Source: Fidelibacterota bacterium
Lineage (GTDB): Bacteria > Fidelibacterota > UBA8477 > JABMPR01
Reading direction: 5' to 3'
NCBI GenBank assembly: GCA_016844955.1
Contig: JAERTH010000116.1
Location: 1-46,472, forward strand
Length of the DNA: 46,472 nt
The notes below the pieces were generated by a model. That model saw only the letters and a list, made by a program, of their open reading frames with translations. It made no database searches and was not told the origin of the DNA. Shown here in pieces: positions 16,943 through 26,357 of this stretch; position 1 is the first letter of the stretch, and each line of letters opens with the position of its first letter. The translations under genes were made by a program, and so were the position numbers.

Positions 16943-17799
16943 CGCACGACCTCTTTCAGAAACTGCTTGAATTCGGTGGCAAACTCAGGTCGCTTGAGAC
17001 CAAACTCTACAATGGTTTTCAGGTAGTCCATTTTATTGCCGATATCATGACGCTTACCCTGGGCCCTTAATGCATACAATGATTCACGTTCCATGAGGAT
17101 ATTCATGGCATCCGTAAGCTGAATCTCACTGTGTTTTCCTGGTTTGGTACTTTTCAGACATTTGAATATTTCAGGAGTCAGGATATAACGTCCAGCGAAT
17201 GCCAGGTTGGAGGGAGCATCCTGCTCATCAGGCTTTTCAATCATGCAGTCAATTTTTTTGAGGTGCTGGGAAATGTCCTTCCCACCCACAATGCCATAAC
17301 GTGATACCTTTTCCTGAGGTACCGCCTCTACTGAAACAACGGATTGCTGGTACTGGTCATAGATATCCATGAGTTGACGGGTAACCGGAATAGTTGCATC
17401 CACAATGGTATCGCCGAGCAATACGGCGAAGGGTTCATCCCCTACATGTTGCCGGGCGTGCAGTATGGCATCACCCAGACCTTTGGTTTCTTTTTGTCGG
17501 ATGTAATGGATATCAGCCATCCCATCGATTTGCTTCAAAATGTTGTACCAGCTTTCATCTTCTTTCTGGCTCAGGACTTGCTCCAATTCCCAATTGCGGT
17601 CAAAATGATCTTCAACAGCACGTTTGCCCTTGCCTGAAATAATGAGAATATCTGTAATCCCTGAATCGATGGCTTCCTGGACCACATACTGAATCACCGG
17701 GGTATCAATAATGGGAAGCATCTCTTTGGGTTGAGCCTTGGTGGCAGGTAAAAACCTCGTACCTAATCCAGCTGCAGGAATGACTGCTTTTCTTAGCAT
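16939..17799 (-). CDS. galU: UTP-glucose-1-phosphate (sugar-1-phosphate) uridylyltransferase
   Basis: A 286-residue nucleotidyltransferase of the GalU family. Diagnostic segments are AAGLGTRFLPATKAQPKEML, GLGDAILHAR and LLGDTI, with a catalytic Lys in the KPKE-like KAQPKE. GalU normally makes UDP-glucose. Here it follows a glucuronokinase-like gene by 12 nt and is coupled to uxaC, so I infer that it, or a broadened version of it, may use glucuronate-1-phosphate to make UDP-glucuronate. The sequence alone does not show a changed sugar pocket; ordinary UDP-glucose synthesis remains possible. Confidence 0.92.
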   Translation of the reverse strand: MLRKAVIPAAGLGTRFLPATKAQPKEMLPIIDTPVIQYVVQEAIDSGITDILIISGKGKRAVEDHFDRNWELEQVLSQKEDESWYNILKQIDGMADIHYIRQKETKGLGDAILHARQHVGDEPFAVLLGDTIVDATIPVTRQLMDIYDQYQQSVVSVEAVPQEKVSRYGIVGGKDISQHLKKIDCMIEKPDEQDAPSNLAFAGRYILTPEIFKCLKSTKPGKHSEIQLTDAMNILMERESLYALRAQGKRHDIGNKMDYLKTIVEFGLKRPEFATEFKQFLKEVVR

Positions 17800-17811
17800 G
17801 TTGAATTTACC

Positions 17812-18807
17812 TCAAGTTAAAATTGGTTTTAGGACGCGGACCTTGATCCGCTTCATTTCAGAAATGAGTCTCATTAGCATGTTTTCATTCTTGTACAGGC
17901 CAACAATAGATCCACCTGAACCAGAAAATTTGGCCGAAGCGCCACAGGCTCTAGCGGTTTCTACCATTTGCAGGTTTTCTGCGCTGATGTTCATTATCTT
18001 TCTCCGGAGATCGAAATTCTGATTGATGAGCTGGCTCAAGCCGTCCAGGTCCTGAGAGATTATCTTCTCTTTGCCTATTTCAGCCAAACTGGCGATTTCC
18101 TCAAGCGTCTCAACTACCAGAGCCTCACCCTGATGATACCTGACGTAAATATCATTCAGCACAGTTCCAGATACTTTTCCAAGTTCTTCCTTGTACGCGA
18201 TAAAGACATTATTTGAAAAAAAGGGTGATAGTCGCTCATAAACCCCATGATTATGGCGTTTAAAATATTTCTGTTCAAAATCCATATAAACACAACCCCC
18301 ATAGACTTGGATCACGCGGTCCTGCAATCCTGCATTGATACCCAACTCCTGAACTTCCACATTAAGGATGAGTGTGGGCAACGCTGCTTGGGGAATATCT
18401 ATCTCATAAAATTTCATGAGGGCGAACATGGTAGCTGAAATAATGGCGCTGGAGCCTGCCATACCTACTTGCCTTGGAATAGTTGACCGATAACGAATGG
18501 TAAAGTTGTGATTTGACAGTTCCAGATCATGTTTGCGACAATATTCAGTGAATTTTTTGATAGACGCCTTGATCAGACGCTCCCCGCCGTAGTATCCATG
18601 CAGCTCAATCCTGCTCAGCAGACTTGACAGATTGGAAAATGAATTCACATCCTCAGGATCTGGCTCAATGCGTAGTTCCGGGCTTTCGTAGAGTGTGACT
18701 TTCGCGCCAAAATTCTTGATTGAAATGGAAATGGTTTTCCCAAAGTAGCCATCTGATGGATTTCCCAAAAGTCCAGCGCGCGCGTAGGCCCTTTCTTCAA
18801 TGATCAT
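17812..18807 (-). CDS. GHMP kinase, glucuronokinase-like
   Basis: A 331-residue GHMP-superfamily kinase. ATP-binding motif 2 is GMAGSSA (115-121), preceded by IPRQ; motif 1 includes ARAGLLGNPSDGYFGKT near the N-terminus; motif 3 is KFSGSGGS near 297. These segments, GYYGGERL and LQDRVIQVYGG closely resemble plant glucuronokinase, which phosphorylates D-glucuronate at C1. The start is ATG 18807 in a TAATG overlap with kduD; GTG 18822 is less likely. Followed by galU, the enzyme that would use a sugar-1-phosphate. Substrate is inferred; heptose, galactose or arabinose kinases share the fold. Confidence 0.8.
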   Translation of the reverse strand: MIIEERAYARAGLLGNPSDGYFGKTISISIKNFGAKVTLYESPELRIEPDPEDVNSFSNLSSLLSRIELHGYYGGERLIKASIKKFTEYCRKHDLELSNHNFTIRYRSTIPRQVGMAGSSAIISATMFALMKFYEIDIPQAALPTLILNVEVQELGINAGLQDRVIQVYGGCVYMDFEQKYFKRHNHGVYERLSPFFSNNVFIAYKEELGKVSGTVLNDIYVRYHQGEALVVETLEEIASLAEIGKEKIISQDLDGLSQLINQNFDLRRKIMNISAENLQMVETARACGASAKFSGSGGSIVGLYKNENMLMRLISEMKRIKVRVLKPILT

Positions 18808-19568
18808 TATCTGCCCATCCACCCACCATCAACCAGGATGGTTGTACCATTGATGTAATTGGAGGCTGGTGAGGCCAGAAACACCACTGTGCCAGCTATG
18901 TCTTCCGGTTCTCCCCATCTACCTGCGGGAATGCGATCAAGTATAGATTTGTTGCGAACTGGATCAGCCTGGAGGGCAGCGGTATTGTCTGTGGCGATAT
19001 AACCTGGTGCCACCGCATTCACGTTTACACCTTTACCGGCCCATTCATTTGAAAGTGCCATGGTAAGGGTTTTGATGCCGCCCTTGCTGGCTGCATAACC
19101 AGGAACCGTAATACCCCCTTGAAAGGACAACAGTGAAGCAATAAAAATGATCTTACCCGAACCTCGCTCCAGCATCCTTTGGCCTAATTCACGACTGAGG
19201 ATGAATTGTGAACGCAAGTTGACATCCATGACCTCATCCCAATATTCATCTGGATGATCACTTGCAGGTTTTCTCATGATGGTTCCAGCATTGTTCACCA
19301 GGATATCTATGTGTTCAGGATTGGTTTTCAATGTTGATGTAAACTCACTAACTGCCTGTCTGTCAGAGAGATCACAGGTATACCCCTTAAATGATTCCCC
19401 CCGATTCTGGCAATATTGTTCCAGTTCATCAAATTTGCCTGAGCGGGAAACTGCAATAATGTTTGCACCTTCATCAGCCAGGGCTTTTCCAATGGCCAGA
19501 CCAATGCCACGACTTGCACCAGTCACCATGGCTGTCTTATCAGTCAGAGAAAATGTGTTTTGGTCCAT
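18807..19568 (-). CDS. kduD: 2-dehydro-3-deoxy-D-gluconate 5-dehydrogenase
   Basis: The 253-residue short-chain dehydrogenase reduces 3-deoxy-D-glycero-2,5-hexodiulosonate (from KduI) to KDG. It shows TGASRGIG (17-24), NNAGTIMRKPA, catalytic Ser in IASLLSFQGG and YxxxK in YAASK, plus the ending NGTTILVDGGWMGR, all KduD-like. It is 2 nt downstream of kduI, which makes the assignment firm. It ends in TAATG with the glucuronokinase-like gene. Confidence 0.93.
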   Translation of the reverse strand: MDQNTFSLTDKTAMVTGASRGIGLAIGKALADEGANIIAVSRSGKFDELEQYCQNRGESFKGYTCDLSDRQAVSEFTSTLKTNPEHIDILVNNAGTIMRKPASDHPDEYWDEVMDVNLRSQFILSRELGQRMLERGSGKIIFIASLLSFQGGITVPGYAASKGGIKTLTMALSNEWAGKGVNVNAVAPGYIATDNTAALQADPVRNKSILDRIPAGRWGEPEDIAGTVVFLASPASNYINGTTILVDGGWMGR

Positions 19569-19570
19569 GA

Positions 19571-20404
19571 TTACCTCAAGGTCTCCATATCAATAAAATC
19601 CATATCAGCAAAAGCCTGATTTTCCCCACCCATACCCCAGATAAAGGTATAATTACTGGTACCTGCAGCGGAATGCATTGACCAGCTGGGACTGATAACG
19701 GCCTGCTTGTTCTTAATGACAAGTGCCCGCATTTCATCTGGTTTACCCATGAAATGAAAGGCCCGGTCCTTTGGATCAAGTTTGTAATACATGTAGATTT
19801 CCATACGGCGTGGATGCAGATGGGGTGGCATGGTGTTCCAGACCTGTCCGGAACCCAGTGAGGTAATTCCCATAACGAGTTGACAGGTATCTAGCGCACC
19901 AGGATGTATAAGCTTTGTAATACGGCGCATGTTGGCTGATTCTGCCTGACCCAGTTCTTCTACATCACCCATGCTATTTTTGATCAATTTTGTAGGATAG
20001 GTGGCATGGGCGGGAAAGCTCATAAGGTAGTACTCAGCTGGAGCAGTACTGTCGTCGCTCATAAAGCTGATATCCTCAGAACCTTTACCAATGTATAAAG
20101 CATCACCATGCTCCAGATTATAAGAAGTTCCATCAACCATTACTGTACCGGATTGGCCAATGTTGATTGCGCCAATTTCACGGCGTTCGGCAAACATTTC
20201 AGTAGCCATTTCCTGAATGCTGCCAACCAGTTTAAGTGGTTTGCCCCTGGGAACGGCAGATCCAACAATGGCCCGATCTACATCAGCATAGAGCAGTTTC
20301 AGTTCTCCGGGAATAAAGAGATTTTCTACTAGAAAATTCTCACGCATCTCAGCTGTATTCATGCGTGGGTAGGCTTTGTCGTTAGGTAGGTATCGGGTTT
20401 CCAT
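19571..20404 (-). CDS. kduI: 5-keto-4-deoxyuronate isomerase
   Basis: A 277-residue cupin that isomerises 5-keto-4-deoxyuronate, the open form of unsaturated uronate, to 3-deoxy-2,5-hexodiulosonate. The metal-binding region PPHLHPRRMEIYMYY and the SWSMHSAAGTSNYTFIWGM segment are diagnostic. ATG at 20404; 22-nt gap after the DUF4861 gene. With kduD it handles the product of the GH105 hydrolase or of lyases. Confidence 0.96.
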   Translation of the reverse strand: METRYLPNDKAYPRMNTAEMRENFLVENLFIPGELKLLYADVDRAIVGSAVPRGKPLKLVGSIQEMATEMFAERREIGAINIGQSGTVMVDGTSYNLEHGDALYIGKGSEDISFMSDDSTAPAEYYLMSFPAHATYPTKLIKNSMGDVEELGQAESANMRRITKLIHPGALDTCQLVMGITSLGSGQVWNTMPPHLHPRRMEIYMYYKLDPKDRAFHFMGKPDEMRALVIKNKQAVISPSWSMHSAAGTSNYTFIWGMGGENQAFADMDFIDMETLR

Positions 20405-20426
20405 AGTTACTCCATCTACTTATTAA

Positions 20427-21590
20427 TCAATTTTGATTTAATATTTCAATCCTAAGCGGATTATTCTTCTGGTTGATATAGGCTTCCATGATACGGAGCC
20501 AATCTGTTTCATTTTTTAACCAGGGGCTTTTGGACCAGCCTGCCCCTGCGGCATAGGCCACCACTCCAGATTCCGGGTTTGGCAATTCCATGAAATATTG
20601 ATTTCCATACTTTTTTATAGGTGAATTATGCGACAATGGTTCACGCACAATAGCGGTCCCAATGCTGCCATTTGCAAGTTTAAAGGGTTCATACACTGAG
20701 AGGTAATCGTCTGAACTATTGACACTTACAGGCTCCAGGCCAGGTATGGGATGGGCCAATTGTCCTGCCACCAACATCCAGTTTTCCCCAAGTTTTTGGG
20801 ATACCTCAATTTTGCTTTCGAACTGATTAAAAAATTTCCCCGCATCCAGCGTGATACGTTTGGTTTCCTTTACGATGATTGAATCACTACCCCAGGGGGC
20901 ATAGTCCAATTCGAAAACAAACCGTAAGGGTCCATCCGCCAGGATACGATAGGTGGTAAAATTATGTGCCGTATAGAGCGTGTCGTCCATTAGTAACCCC
21001 AATCCACCTGCGCCAAGGGTAGGACCAACCTTATACAGATCGGCTCCTTCACCATGGTCTTTGTGGTAGTTACCATTCGAATACCATTTGTCGATGATAG
21101 GATAATCCACACTTTTCACCCACACATCTACCCCACTACTGATCTCTCCTGTGGCTTCCAAGGCAGGTCCATACATCCTGAATGCAATTCTGTCATTCTC
21201 CCAGGCAAAATCATCCATGCGCTCAGGCACAAAGCGACCAAAAACTTTTGATTTGGGACTGACTAATGCTTCGGTGGTATTACTGAGCTTTATGATCTTG
21301 CTTTCATTACCTGCCAGGGAGACCTGAACCAGCAGATCATCCCAGATTCCATCCTGATCAAGATCCAGGGTCTGTGTCATAAGTGGCGCTTCGGCCTGAT
21401 CAGTCTCCGCCAGAATGAGCTGATCACAATCAAGTCCAGGTCTCAGAGTTTCTCGACCCAGCGAGATGATCTCATTTTCACGAGTCATATCAATAGTATT
21501 CTCGACTTGAATATGCATCTCCTGATTGGCACATGATACTATGTTCCAGATAGTTACAAGAATTAATACATGTAAAATATGGCGTTTCAT
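20427..21590 (-). CDS. DUF4861-family lipoprotein of unknown function
   Basis: The 387-residue protein has a short signal peptide with a possible lipobox (NIVSC). The FAWENDRIAFRMYG segment followed by SSGVDVWVKSVDYPIIDKWY and YHKDHGEGADLYKVG is characteristic of DUF4861, which recurs in polysaccharide-degradation loci. Conserved His, Asp and Glu in the HGEGAD region could form an active or metal site, but no activity is known to me. It fits between the PF05426 lyase (1-nt gap) and kduI (22 nt). The start is ATG 21590 with AGGG upstream; the TTG at 21605 is less likely. Confidence 0.78.
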   Translation of the reverse strand: MKRHILHVLILVTIWNIVSCANQEMHIQVENTIDMTRENEIISLGRETLRPGLDCDQLILAETDQAEAPLMTQTLDLDQDGIWDDLLVQVSLAGNESKIIKLSNTTEALVSPKSKVFGRFVPERMDDFAWENDRIAFRMYGPALEATGEISSGVDVWVKSVDYPIIDKWYSNGNYHKDHGEGADLYKVGPTLGAGGLGLLMDDTLYTAHNFTTYRILADGPLRFVFELDYAPWGSDSIIVKETKRITLDAGKFFNQFESKIEVSQKLGENWMLVAGQLAHPIPGLEPVSVNSSDDYLSVYEPFKLANGSIGTAIVREPLSHNSPIKKYGNQYFMELPNPESGVVAYAAGAGWSKSPWLKNETDWLRIMEAYINQKNNPLRIEILNQN

Positions 21591-21591
21591 A

Positions 21592-22800
21592 TTATCCCTC
21601 TTCAAGCCATAGTACGGGTTGTCGGAGTGGGAAGTTTCTCAGGCCTTCCTGAGTTTTTGGCAGGGGCGCAAAGGTCTTCCAGAGATCCATATATACATCC
21701 TCGCCTAAAGCTTGATGGGCAAATAACAGGGCTGGATGGCGTGCTGGCCATTCGTCCCAATACATCACATCAGGTTCCAGGGGCCACTTTGATTTATCCT
21801 TTATATAAGGATAAATGTATTGCATCGCTTTGCCCATGCTCTGACCACTCTCCAGCTCAAAAGTCCAGAGATTATCATCAGTTGTACTAAGGGTATGACA
21901 GACAGAGGCCATCATGTCCATATTGAACAGAGAATAGCCATAAGGTTTGGTTCTGGATAGTTCTAGATGGAAACTTCCATCATTAGACATCTGATTGGGT
22001 AACAGAACCGTCTTATAACGATCGCGGCAATATTCCAGAACTTCGTTATTTACTGTCAATCTGGCAAATGCTGCCGCTTGAAGTACCCAACAGGTCCCAT
22101 GATTGTTCTTGCGGTCGCGTTCATCAATACCGTATTCGTGTGTGGTCATCCAGGTGAGAAATTCTGCAAACCATGCCTGATATTGCATGTACTCTGCTTG
22201 TGGAATCAATCCTGCCTGGTTGAGTTTAATCAGGGCTTGAGCAGGCTCCACCAGATGAATCCCATCAATTAGACCTACTCCACGACCAGGCACTCGACCT
22301 TTGATCGCCTGCGCGTAGGCCATATTTGGGGCCATCCGTGTATCTGGATTCAAGAACCAGCTTTCGAGATGCACCAGAGCATAATCAGCATAGGATTCCT
22401 CTCGAGTCACCACATAAGCTGCGGTTAATGTGGCAACATTGATACTCATCTCACGCATGGCTTGTCGGTGGAGTACAAAGTTGTCTGGATTGGTCATTCC
22501 ATCTTTGCGAATATAGGGTCCATCCAGATCTTCAGGATTGGGCCACCAATAGTCCCCTTCTGAATAGAAATCATGAGGTCCACCCTCACTACGATCACAA
22601 TAACCTTCTGTTATCACGCGAGGAGTATTGTGGATAAGATTGTCTGCAGATTCAAGGATCCAGGCCCGATCATGGGCCATGACCGTCTCGTACAGGGAAT
22701 GTTCAACCTTTTCATCTGAAACAGGTTCAATTGATTTGTAAACACATGTAACCAGCAACAAGGCAATGGATAAAGATACTGGGAGTTTTAAGTGATTCAT
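21592..22800 (-). CDS. Alginate-lyase-domain (PF05426) polysaccharide lyase, secreted
   Basis: A 402-residue (alpha/alpha)-barrel-type protein with an N-terminal signal and possible lipobox Cys at 19. Family landmarks: YWWPNP (84-89), PYIRKDG, GRVPGRGVG (168-176) and NNHGTCW (232-238), the Asn-His pair being the usual catalytic site. PF05426 proteins include alginate lyases (PL5) and glucuronan lyases (PL38). With glucuronate genes all around, a glucuronan-type substrate is more likely than alginate, but this is inference. It is coupled to GH2 by ATGA. A paralogue lies in the alginate locus (38982-40274). Confidence 0.8.
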   Translation of the reverse strand: MNHLKLPVSLSIALLLVTCVYKSIEPVSDEKVEHSLYETVMAHDRAWILESADNLIHNTPRVITEGYCDRSEGGPHDFYSEGDYWWPNPEDLDGPYIRKDGMTNPDNFVLHRQAMREMSINVATLTAAYVVTREESYADYALVHLESWFLNPDTRMAPNMAYAQAIKGRVPGRGVGLIDGIHLVEPAQALIKLNQAGLIPQAEYMQYQAWFAEFLTWMTTHEYGIDERDRKNNHGTCWVLQAAAFARLTVNNEVLEYCRDRYKTVLLPNQMSNDGSFHLELSRTKPYGYSLFNMDMMASVCHTLSTTDDNLWTFELESGQSMGKAMQYIYPYIKDKSKWPLEPDVMYWDEWPARHPALLFAHQALGEDVYMDLWKTFAPLPKTQEGLRNFPLRQPVLWLEEG

Positions 22801-25259
22801 GGTGTGGTAATCCTGGTATAGCTCCCCTTGAAATCCTGGGTTCGGGCTTCGATGGTGGTAATTCCTGCATCACCGGGAATAAACTCTATTGCGGCTTTGC
22901 CACTGGCAAATTCGATAACATCGCTCCCTGTGGGTGTGCCCTGGTAGCGCAACAGGTCACCTGGACCGTTTACATCAAAATAGACTCGCTGGTTGTATTG
23001 GGGACAAAGCTCACCCTGCTTGTCTACCACTTTGGCCTGGATCAAGTAATTGCCGTTGGGCAGGCGTATACTGGACAGGCTTACGTCCTCTGGCTTCCCG
23101 GGTCTTCCAATATTGTAGCGGAGTTCATGCGTATCTCGTGAAGCCTCAGTACCCTGTGAATACCCAATCGCTTCCAATTGATTTTGCCCTTCTGTGAAAA
23201 CCACATCCCAATGAAATCCGCTGGCCGGATAATCCTGAATATCTCTTTGCTTCCGGCCCAGGGCTTGACCATTGTGTATGAGTTCGACCTCATCACAGTT
23301 GCTAAAGACTGAGATTTCTCTCGATTCATCAGGTTGCCCAAAACGTTCTTTCCAAGTATGGGATTCGATATAACAAAAGCTGGGGTTTTTGGTCCAATAA
23401 CTTTTAAACACATAGTAAGCATCTTTAGGTTTTCCTTCACGATCTACCAGCCCTTTTTGATTGATGTAGGGTATGGCATTTTCCGGTCGTAAAGGGGTAC
23501 CAAAGTCCTTGAAAGCCCATTGGGCATTGCCTGAAAGCCAATCAGCACTTTCGGAGACTCTCAGGTGCCAGTCAAAAAGATCCACGATATAGGATTCGCT
23601 CCAGTCACCAGACTGGGAGACTTTTTTCACATTGATCATATTGGGCTTTTCATCCCATTCATCAGCTTTCACAAAACCTTCGCCGGTGATGGGATTCTCA
23701 GTGTGGCGACCAACATGACTTGAACCACCATACTCCATGTGGAAAAAGTGTTTATATTTTTTGTTGGATTTCTCTATGGCCTGTTGAAAAGTCTTGTAGA
23801 CTCCTGAATACCACCCAGCCCATATGGAGGGTGAAAAAACATCTGTGATCTCTGCCCCATCATAAAATTTCCGCATGGTGGTCAAGCGAGAGGGATCAAG
23901 TTCATGTGCCAGATCATTAAGATGTGAGACATAGGCTTTTAACTTGTCAATATCACCACCGCCCTCAAAATCAGGCTGCCAGTAAAGTTCATTACCTACA
24001 GACCACAGAATGATGCTGGGGTGATTGTAATTCTGGGCGATTTGTTCTCTGAAAAGTCGCTCCGTATTGGCTTTCCATTCATCACCTCCCATACCACCGC
24101 GACACCATGGTAATTCATCCCAAACCAGCAGACCTAATTCATCGCAAGCTCTGTATACCTCAGGATCCTGGGGATAATGAGCCAGACGTACAAAGTTGGC
24201 GCCCATCTCCTTGATCATCTCAATGTCTTTACGGTGCAGGGAGTCTGGTAAGGCATTACCAAGTCCTGCCCACTCCTCATGTCGATGGGTTCCACGCAGG
24301 AGCAGTCTTTCCCCGTTCAACAGAAAGGGACCGTGCTCTTTAAATTCAAACCAGCGGTAGCCAATTCTGGCTTCTTTCTGTGCTTTAAATACTACGCCAA
24401 CGACTGACACATGGAGTTGATACAAAGCAGGACTCTCCGGCGACCAAAGCAGTGGAGTGTTCAATCCTGGCAAATCGTGTGAAATGTGATTAGGCCCGGT
24501 TTCAAGCTGAGTTGAAATTTGTGAGGTAAGTACTGTATCACCCTGAGGGTCAATGAGATTGTAACTAATGGTTGCAGTTTTTGCAAGATCTAGATGATTC
24601 AACACTTCCAGGGCTACTGAGGTTTGGGCAGAAGCGTGACTCACATTCTTCGGAGTGACATGCATCTGGCGAATTGCAATATCATCAGTATGATTGAGCC
24701 AGACATCCCGAGTAATCCCGCCGAAGATAAAAAAGTCCGATTTCTGTGAAGGTATGATGTTGGGATCAACTGAGTTGTCAACCCACACCAAAATTTCATT
24801 GGTCTTCCCTGGCACGAGGTGATCAGTAACATCTACATCAAAGCCGATGTATCCACCCACATGCCCACCTGCTTCAACGCCATTCACATAAACCCTGGAA
24901 CTGATGTTAACCCCCTCAAAGTGGAGATTCCACCTGCCTCCGATACCGGGTATGGAAAGGTGTTTTTTGTACCAACCAGATGATCGCCGATAACCAGGAT
25001 TATTGTCTGTGGCATCCAGAGCATTCCAGGTATGGGGCAGATCAATCTGCTCCCAATCTGATGATATATATTGGTTAAGGTCCTCATACTCTACGGCTTG
25101 CTCAAGATAGCTCCAGTCATTATTTAGCAAAACTGAAGAGGATATACCCTGCCCATTGTTTATGTTTTGCACCAGGTCCTCACCAGGTCCACCTGGCGGA
25201 ATGCATCCAAACAGCCCCATTAAAACAAGACCCGCAATAATAATAAATTTAAGCTTCAT
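22797..25259 (-). CDS. Glycoside hydrolase family 2 (beta-glucuronidase/beta-galactosidase type), lipoprotein
   Basis: An 820-residue GH2 enzyme with signal peptide and lipobox LFGC (Cys 19-20). Sugar-binding jelly-roll at about 50-195, immunoglobulin-like domain to about 300, then the TIM barrel with acid/base Glu in WSVGNELYW (about 424) and nucleophile Glu in HMEYGGSSH (about 509). The C-terminal beta-sandwiches include a DUF4982-like part. GH2 covers beta-galactosidases, glucuronidases and others; the operon suggests removal of a beta-linked sugar from a uronate polymer. ATG 25259 is preferred over GTG 25262. 3 nt after GH105. Confidence 0.9.
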   Translation of the reverse strand: MKLKFIIIAGLVLMGLFGCIPPGGPGEDLVQNINNGQGISSSVLLNNDWSYLEQAVEYEDLNQYISSDWEQIDLPHTWNALDATDNNPGYRRSSGWYKKHLSIPGIGGRWNLHFEGVNISSRVYVNGVEAGGHVGGYIGFDVDVTDHLVPGKTNEILVWVDNSVDPNIIPSQKSDFFIFGGITRDVWLNHTDDIAIRQMHVTPKNVSHASAQTSVALEVLNHLDLAKTATISYNLIDPQGDTVLTSQISTQLETGPNHISHDLPGLNTPLLWSPESPALYQLHVSVVGVVFKAQKEARIGYRWFEFKEHGPFLLNGERLLLRGTHRHEEWAGLGNALPDSLHRKDIEMIKEMGANFVRLAHYPQDPEVYRACDELGLLVWDELPWCRGGMGGDEWKANTERLFREQIAQNYNHPSIILWSVGNELYWQPDFEGGGDIDKLKAYVSHLNDLAHELDPSRLTTMRKFYDGAEITDVFSPSIWAGWYSGVYKTFQQAIEKSNKKYKHFFHMEYGGSSHVGRHTENPITGEGFVKADEWDEKPNMINVKKVSQSGDWSESYIVDLFDWHLRVSESADWLSGNAQWAFKDFGTPLRPENAIPYINQKGLVDREGKPKDAYYVFKSYWTKNPSFCYIESHTWKERFGQPDESREISVFSNCDEVELIHNGQALGRKQRDIQDYPASGFHWDVVFTEGQNQLEAIGYSQGTEASRDTHELRYNIGRPGKPEDVSLSSIRLPNGNYLIQAKVVDKQGELCPQYNQRVYFDVNGPGDLLRYQGTPTGSDVIEFASGKAAIEFIPGDAGITTIEARTQDFKGSYTRITTP

Positions 25260-25262
25260 CAC

Positions 25263-26357
25263 TTATTCCCCCTTCTCAACAAGTTTTATAATTTCGGAAC
25301 CAGCCAGCAGAAAAGCACCTGCTCCATAGGCATGTGTGTCATCAAAAGATACATCCCGAGGATCCATGCCGATGTCCTGTACCCACCCTATTTTGCCGCT
25401 ACCATGAACTGCCCGGGACAGTCCTGACCAGCCTTTGATCACAACAGGTCGATAGGTTTCCCTATCCAGTATTCCCTGGTTGATCCCCCAGGCCAGCGCA
25501 TAGGTGATAAACCCACTCCCACTGCTCTCAGGATTGGGGTATTCTTCGGAATCCAGCAGACTTGACCTCCAGAATCCGTCAGCACCCTGCAAATCCTTAA
25601 GAGAGTAGGCCAGGGTTTTGAAAAGTTCAATATACGACTCACGTTGCTTATCTTTTGCTGGCAGGTTGGCTATAATTCTGGGTAGTCCGGCAATGACCCA
25701 ACCGTTCCCCCTTGACCAATACACCTTTTCCCCATGTTTGGAACGTCGGAAGAAATAGCGTTGGTCTCTGTAAAACAGTCCATCATTTTTATCGAATAGA
25801 TATTCTGCAGTATCCCAATACATCTTGTGTAAATATTTATGGTATTTCTTATTCCCGGTTACCGTACCCAACTGGGCCAGTGTAGGTGGGGACATAAACA
25901 GGGCATCGCACCACCACCAATCCTCTCTCCCAGGCTTTGGATCATCGATTAATTGATCGTAAACCGCCCTCACAGCCTTCAAGCGCTTGTCATTCTTTAA
26001 ATTGGGGTGTAGGCTCAAGTAGACCGACCCACAGGCGTGATCGTCGGCATGACGCAAGCGTGGCCCCATGTTGTAATTGTTCGATTTTGACCAGCGGATG
26101 GCATTTTCAGAATAGTATTTATCCCCTGTGGCCCCATATGCTCCCATGACACCGATGTAAAAGGAGGCTGGAACCCAGCCATTGGGATAGTCCCGATTTT
26201 TACTGCGATGATGGGTAGGATTCTCAATCTGGTACTTGGCCACCAGTTTCATCTGTTCCTTCACGTCATCGACATCTGGTGTTTCGAATAATTCCTGTCC
26301 AATGGCCATGGTGAAAAGAAAAATTATACTCAAAATAATTTTGATTGGATTAGTCAA
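25263..26357 (-). CDS. Glycoside hydrolase family 105/88-type unsaturated uronyl hydrolase
   Basis: The 364-residue (alpha/alpha)6-barrel enzyme removes the unsaturated uronic acid left by lyases, by vinyl-ether hydration. The active-site segment is WWWCDALFMSPP with catalytic Asp about 151, and YWSRGNGWVIAGL follows. A signal peptide is present. The start is best placed at TTG 26357, behind GGAG and overlapping the lacI stop by 8 nt; the longer ATG frame at 26399 would overlap lacI by 50 nt. The product feeds KduI. Rhamnogalacturonyl, glucuronyl and ulvan-type substrates are all possible. Confidence 0.88.
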   Translation of the reverse strand: MTNPIKIILSIIFLFTMAIGQELFETPDVDDVKEQMKLVAKYQIENPTHHRSKNRDYPNGWVPASFYIGVMGAYGATGDKYYSENAIRWSKSNNYNMGPRLRHADDHACGSVYLSLHPNLKNDKRLKAVRAVYDQLIDDPKPGREDWWWCDALFMSPPTLAQLGTVTGNKKYHKYLHKMYWDTAEYLFDKNDGLFYRDQRYFFRRSKHGEKVYWSRGNGWVIAGLPRIIANLPAKDKQRESYIELFKTLAYSLKDLQGADGFWRSSLLDSEEYPNPESSGSGFITYALAWGINQGILDRETYRPVVIKGWSGLSRAVHGSGKIGWVQDIGMDPRDVSFDDTHAYGAGAFLLAGSEIIKLVEKGE

